Positions 61,078 through 64,000 of a stretch of DNA of 64,000 bases are shown one piece after another (positions within the stretch are counted from its first letter, which is position 1; the number at the start of each line of letters is the position of its first letter). The position numbers were made by a program, and so were the translations under genes. The stretch covers positions 667,763 through 731,762 of the forward strand of contig NZ_SODF01000003.1 of assembly GCF_004365875.1 (NCBI RefSeq). The letters run 5' to 3'. This stretch comes from Kribbella kalugense. Lineage in GTDB: Bacteria; Actinomycetota; Actinomycetes; Propionibacteriales; Kribbellaceae. Under the pieces are notes generated by a model that made no database searches, was not told the origin of the DNA, and was given only the letters and a program-made list of their open reading frames with translations.

Positions 61078-62021
61078 GTGCACCCGTCCTCGTCATCGGT
61101 GAGGCTCTCGTGGATATCGTCGGTACCGCGGCGAAGACAACCCGCAACGGCAACGGGAAGACCAACGCCACCCCCGGCGGCTCTCCCGCGAACGTAGCGG
61201 TCGGTCTGGCGCGCCTCGGCGTACCGACCGAGCTGGTCACGCGCTTCGGCACCGACGCGTACGGCGACCAACTGGGCGCGCACCTGTTCGGGAACGGTGT
61301 CCAGCTCGCGCCCGGCTCGGTCGACCCGAACTTCCGGACCAGTACGGCGACTGCAACGCTGGACGCGGCCGGGGTCGCGACGTACCAGTTCGACATCACC
61401 TGGGAACCGCCGGCGCTGTCGCTCTCGCGCGGCTGCCCCGCGGTCCACACCGGTTCGATCGCGACCGTGCTCGAGCCAGGCGCGGCCGCGATCCGGGAGT
61501 TCCTGAAGTCGCTCGCCGACCAGCCGGTCACGGTCACGCTCGACCCGAACGCGCGCCCGAGCATCACGCCCGATCCCGTCTCGACATGGTCCGCCGTACG
61601 GGCGTTGGCCGCGATGAGCGACCTGGTCAAGCTGAGTGACGAGGACTGTGAGTTCCTGCGGCCCGGCTCGACACCGCTGGACATCGCGGAGGAGTTGCTG
61701 ACCGCCGAGCGGACCCAGTGCGTCGTGATCACCCGCGGCGGCAAGGGCGCCCTCGGGGTCAGCCGCGACGCGCGGGTCGACGTGACGGCTCCTGCGATCG
61801 AGGTCGTGGACACCGTCGGCGCGGGCGACTCGTTCATGTCGGCGCTGATTGCCGGCCTGGAGACGCGTGAGTTGCTCGGCGAGCGGCGGCTGACCGGGCT
61901 GACCTCCGAGGATCTGCGCGAGGTCGTGGACTACGCGGTGAAGGCCGCTGCGATCACCTGCACTCGGCATGGCGCGGACCCACCGACTGTCGCCGAGCAC
62001 GCTGCGCGGTGGGGCGCCTGA
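61074..62021 (+). CDS. PfkB-family carbohydrate kinase
   Basis: 315 residues from ATG 61074. The ribokinase fold is clear: VLVIGEALVDIV, TPGGSPANVAVGLARLGVPTELVTRFGTDAYGDQL (PfkB signature 1), VTLDPNARPSI, VVITRGGKGALG and DTVGAGDSFMSALIAGL (signature 2, catalytic Asp). Closest in style to fructokinases. The membrane protein gene starts one base after its stop and is cotranscribed. Confidence 0.93.
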   Translation: MSAPVLVIGEALVDIVGTAAKTTRNGNGKTNATPGGSPANVAVGLARLGVPTELVTRFGTDAYGDQLGAHLFGNGVQLAPGSVDPNFRTSTATATLDAAGVATYQFDITWEPPALSLSRGCPAVHTGSIATVLEPGAAAIREFLKSLADQPVTVTLDPNARPSITPDPVSTWSAVRALAAMSDLVKLSDEDCEFLRPGSTPLDIAEELLTAERTQCVVITRGGKGALGVSRDARVDVTAPAIEVVDTVGAGDSFMSALIAGLETRELLGERRLTGLTSEDLREVVDYAVKAAAITCTRHGADPPTVAEHAARWGA

Positions 62022-62022
62022 C

Positions 62023-62493
62023 ATGTCGGCGGAGACGTGGACATCCGAACTGGAGTCCAAGGGCAGTGTCGTGTTCCAGCCGCGCCGCGGTCGGTTGGTG
62101 GTGCGGCTGGCCGCGTTCGCGCTGCTGATGGTGCTGTCCGCATGGACGAACGTCGACCACCTGCGCGCGGACGGCATCTCCGGGGCTCTCGGCGTACTGC
62201 GACTGACCGCGCTGGCCGCCTTCGTCTACGGCACAGCACTCACGGCATACCAGCTGATCACGAACCGCCCAGTGATCAAGGTCGACGCCGACGGCATCAC
62301 CCGCGGCCGCAACCTGCCCTGGTCCGGCATCACCAGCATCGACGACCCGGCCGGCCTACCGCTGGCCCGGACCGTCCAGGTCAACCCGGCTGACCGGCGT
62401 ACCCGCCCGATCTCGATCCCCCAGGACAACGTCGAGGACCTGGAAGCTCTCAGCCCCTGGCTCCGCTCACTTCTCGAGCAGCACCGCGATTAG
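62023..62493 (+). CDS. Membrane protein with PH-like domain
   Basis: 156 residues from ATG 62023. Two helices (about 29-48, and about 60-80) are followed by a small beta domain (VIKVDADGITRGRNLPWSGITSIDDPAGLPLARTVQVNP) like bacterial PH domains. It directly follows the sugar kinase, but the link is unclear. Its end overlaps the convergent GntR gene by four bases. Confidence 0.78.
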   Translation: MSAETWTSELESKGSVVFQPRRGRLVVRLAAFALLMVLSAWTNVDHLRADGISGALGVLRLTALAAFVYGTALTAYQLITNRPVIKVDADGITRGRNLPWSGITSIDDPAGLPLARTVQVNPADRRTRPISIPQDNVEDLEALSPWLRSLLEQHRD

Positions 62494-63167
62494 CCGAGGG
62501 TGCTGCGGACCGCACTGAGGTGTTCTCGGGACCGGTCTGCGGCTAGGTCGGGATCCTGAGCGCGGATGGCTTCGGCGATCGCCTCGTGGGCGGCCTGGTC
62601 GTGCCGGTGGCGGTGCTGGTCGTCGAGCTTCAGCATGTCGATCATCGCCCGGCGGATCCGCGGCACGAACGTGTCGAACAACTCCGTGAGTACGGCGTTG
62701 TGCGCGGCCGTCACGACCGCCCGGTGGAACGCGAGATCGGCCTCGATGTACCAGTCGTCCGGCGCACTCACCGCCGCCCGCTTCCGGTCCGTCAGCGTGT
62801 AGCGGAAGTTCTTCAGATCGGCCGGGGTACGCCGGGATGCCGCCAGCCGGGCCGCTTCGGTCTCGATCGCGAGCCGGCCCTCGAGGACATCGGTGATGTC
62901 GGCCTTCCGCAGTACCTTGTCCCAGTCCTCGGCGGCCTGCAGCGCGATGACGAACACGCCCGCGCCCTGCCGGCTCTCCAGCACCCGACGGCCGGCGAGC
63001 TCGCGGACCGCCTCGCGGATCGTGGACCGGCCCACGCCCAGTTGCGCGGCCAGTGTGGTCTCGCCCGGGAGCTTGGCGCCGAGCACCCATTCACCGCTCC
63101 CGATCCGGCGCAGCAACTCCTCGGCGGCCTGCTCGGCGAGTGGGTGACGGCGAATCATGACGGACAT
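62490..63167 (-). CDS. FadR-subfamily GntR transcriptional regulator
   Basis: 225 residues from ATG 63167 (ATG 63158 possible). The winged helix (QAAEELLRRIGSGEWVLGAKLPGETTLAAQLGVGRSTIREAVRELAGRRVLESRQGAGVFV) is followed by an FCD ligand domain whose metal-binding Asp/His (DLAFHRAVVTAAHN, RHRHDQAAHEAIAEAI, REHL) are kept. Such regulators bind small organic acids. It is divergent from the leuA leader, so control of leuA or another locus is possible. Confidence 0.92.
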   Translation of the reverse strand: MSVMIRRHPLAEQAAEELLRRIGSGEWVLGAKLPGETTLAAQLGVGRSTIREAVRELAGRRVLESRQGAGVFVIALQAAEDWDKVLRKADITDVLEGRLAIETEAARLAASRRTPADLKNFRYTLTDRKRAAVSAPDDWYIEADLAFHRAVVTAAHNAVLTELFDTFVPRIRRAMIDMLKLDDQHRHRHDQAAHEAIAEAIRAQDPDLAADRSREHLSAVRSTLG

Positions 63168-63183
63168 TCTAGGGGTGCTCAGG

Positions 63184-63213
63184 TTGTCAGCTTGTCTGAG
63201 GAGTTGGTAGCGT
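63184..63213 (+). promoter_or_regulatory. Predicted promoter of the leuA leader
   Basis: TTGTCA (63184-63189) and TAGCGT (63208-63213) with an 18-bp spacer. The expected start site falls at or next to ATG 63221, so the leader peptide would be translated from a leaderless transcript. Confidence 0.55.
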
Positions 63214-63220
63214 GTTCGTC

Positions 63221-63292
63221 ATGACATCGGTTCTCCGGCTCCCGGGCCTCCTTCTTGGCCGCCTCCTTCTTGGCCGCCACGGCGGGAGCTGA
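63221..63292 (+). CDS. leuA leader peptide (leucine attenuator)
   Basis: 23 residues, with eight leucines: MTSVLRLPG-LLLGR-LLLGR-HGGS. Leucine-rich leader peptides regulate leuA by transcription or translation attenuation in actinobacteria; ribosome stalling at the two Leu-triplets would report low charged tRNA-Leu. Two of the three-leucine runs use CTC/CTT codons. The hairpin at 63296-63335 follows within four bases. Confidence 0.82.
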   Translation: MTSVLRLPGLLLGRLLLGRHGGS

Positions 63293-63295
63293 TTC

Positions 63296-63335
63296 GACCG
63301 GCGCTCCCTCCGTGGAGTGCCGTCGTACGCCGGTC
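63296..63335 (+). promoter_or_regulatory. Attenuator hairpin between leader peptide and leuA
   Basis: GACCGGCG and CGCCGGTC form a perfect 8-bp stem, with a small CTCC/GGAG stem inside. There is no T-tract; it may work by hiding the leuA ribosome binding site (GGAAGG, 63351) or by pausing. Confidence 0.55.
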
Positions 63336-63364
63336 CTCCCCCGCTTGCCCGGAAGGACCACCTC

Positions 63365-64000
63365 ATGAACCGTCAGCAGCCCTCTCCCATGCCCAGCCAC
63401 CGCTACCGCGACATCTTCGCCAAGGTCCCGGTGGCGCCGGTCGACCGCACCTGGCCGGACCGCCGGATCACCACCGCGCCGCTCTGGGTACCGGTCGACC
63501 TCCGCGACGGCAACCAGGCGTTGGCCGAACCGATGGATCCTGAGCGCAAGCGCCGGTTCTTCGAACTGATGGTTGCCATCGGCTACAAAGAGATCGAGGT
63601 CGGCTACCCGTCCGCGTCCCAGACCGACTTCGACTTCGTCCGGTTGCTGGCGGCAAGCGATCTCGTCCCCGACGACGTCACGATCGTCGTCTTCACACCG
63701 GCTCGGCGGGACCTGATCGAGCGGACCGTCGAGTCGGTCGCCGGGATGCGTGGCGACGTCGTGATCCACATGTACGCCGCGACCGCTCCGACCTGGCGCG
63801 ACGTCGTACTGCGTCGTACCCGGGACGAACTGGCGTCGATGATCTACGCGGGTTCCGAGGAGATCCTGCGGCTGGCCGGAGATTCGGTGCGGTTCCAGTT
63901 CTCGCCCGAGGTGTACAACCTGACCGAGCCGGACTACGTGCTCGAGCTGGCCGATCACCTCACCAAGCAGTGGGATGCGACCCCGGAGCGGCCGGTGATC
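63365..64000 (+). CDS. leuA: 2-isopropylmalate synthase, N-terminal part
   Basis: 212 codons from ATG 63365, cut by the window end. The start follows GGAAGG. The fungal/actinobacterial LeuA type is recognised by YRDIFAKVPVAPVDRTWPDRRITTAPLWVPVDLRDGNQAL (catalytic RDGNQ), IEVGYPSASQTDFDFVR and FQFSPEVYNLTEPDYVLELAD. It condenses acetyl-CoA with 2-ketoisovalerate, the first step of leucine synthesis; the C-terminal leucine-binding regulatory domain lies outside the window. Regulated by the leader upstream. Confidence 0.96.
   Translation, partial: MNRQQPSPMPSHRYRDIFAKVPVAPVDRTWPDRRITTAPLWVPVDLRDGNQALAEPMDPERKRRFFELMVAIGYKEIEVGYPSASQTDFDFVRLLAASDLVPDDVTIVVFTPARRDLIERTVESVAGMRGDVVIHMYAATAPTWRDVVLRRTRDELASMIYAGSEEILRLAGDSVRFQFSPEVYNLTEPDYVLELADHLTKQWDATPERPVI

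Noticed and set aside
63184..63364. T-box riboswitch before leuA
   Set aside because: There is too little untranslated RNA before the leader peptide and no T-box core sequence. The leucine-rich peptide explains the region better.

Overview
The window is high-GC actinobacterial chromosome. Evidence: G/C-rich third codon positions, frequent GTG starts, many ECF sigma factors, secreted CBM/ricin/discoidin glycan enzymes, and TetR/MarR/GntR regulators facing the genes they probably control. The gene mix and the very common CGTACG/GTACG words recall Kribbella or a related Propionibacteriales member; that genus guess is inference only.

Left chromosomal part (1-13148): a partial secreted protein, a class III cyclase/NB-ARC-type ATPase/TPR regulator, a GH30-CBM6 glycan hydrolase, VOC and YCII small enzymes, an ECF41-like sigma factor lacking its usual C-terminal SnoaL domain beside a divergent SnoaL-like gene, a MarR/alpha-beta hydrolase pair around a perfect 39-bp operator, an ECF sigma/membrane protein operon, and a secreted-protein fragment with an in-frame stop.

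Integrated element (about 13149-29321): a 41-bp repeat with one mismatch, equal to the 3' half of tRNA-Thr(UGU), bounds about 16.2 kb. The intact tRNA-Thr (29283-29355, minus) and a tyrosine integrase lie at the right end; the displaced tRNA 3' half lies at the left. The integrase carries an XRE-type helix-turn-helix inserted inside its catalytic domain. Near-identical 20-21 bp motifs lie inside both ends and could be integrase arm sites. Cargo: the C-terminal stump of a DUF499 ATPase followed by two tandem, different Shedu (DUF4263) nuclease genes; an EcsC-like membrane protein; secreted or membrane proteins of unknown role; a secreted DUF2690 protein convergent with an XRE-DUF2690 regulator; and stretches of decayed DNA, including a pcaC fragment. 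No relaxase, replication protein or transfer gene was seen, so this looks like a decaying integrative defence island.

Right chromosomal part (29356-64000): two MFS transporters, a PLP decarboxylase, a SpoU-type RNA methyltransferase, a collapsed sigma/anti-sigma pair, a UvrC-like GIY-YIG protein, a four-module PQQ-type sugar dehydrogenase, a phytase-like secreted esterase behind a PHO-box-like repeat, a deletion scar joining an FAD oxidoreductase to a GNAT gene tail to tail, ychF, DUF817, polysaccharide deacetylase, O-methyltransferase, rmuC, a GH64 glucanase with a LacI-type palindrome, an ArsR-SRPBCC-Rieske cluster, a SigE-type sigma operon, ispH, xseAB, a TetR/flavodoxin/SMR efflux locus, a MobA-like protein, DUF4245, a PfkB sugar kinase, a FadR-type regulator, and leuA (cut by the window end) preceded by a leucine-rich, probably leaderless, attenuator peptide.
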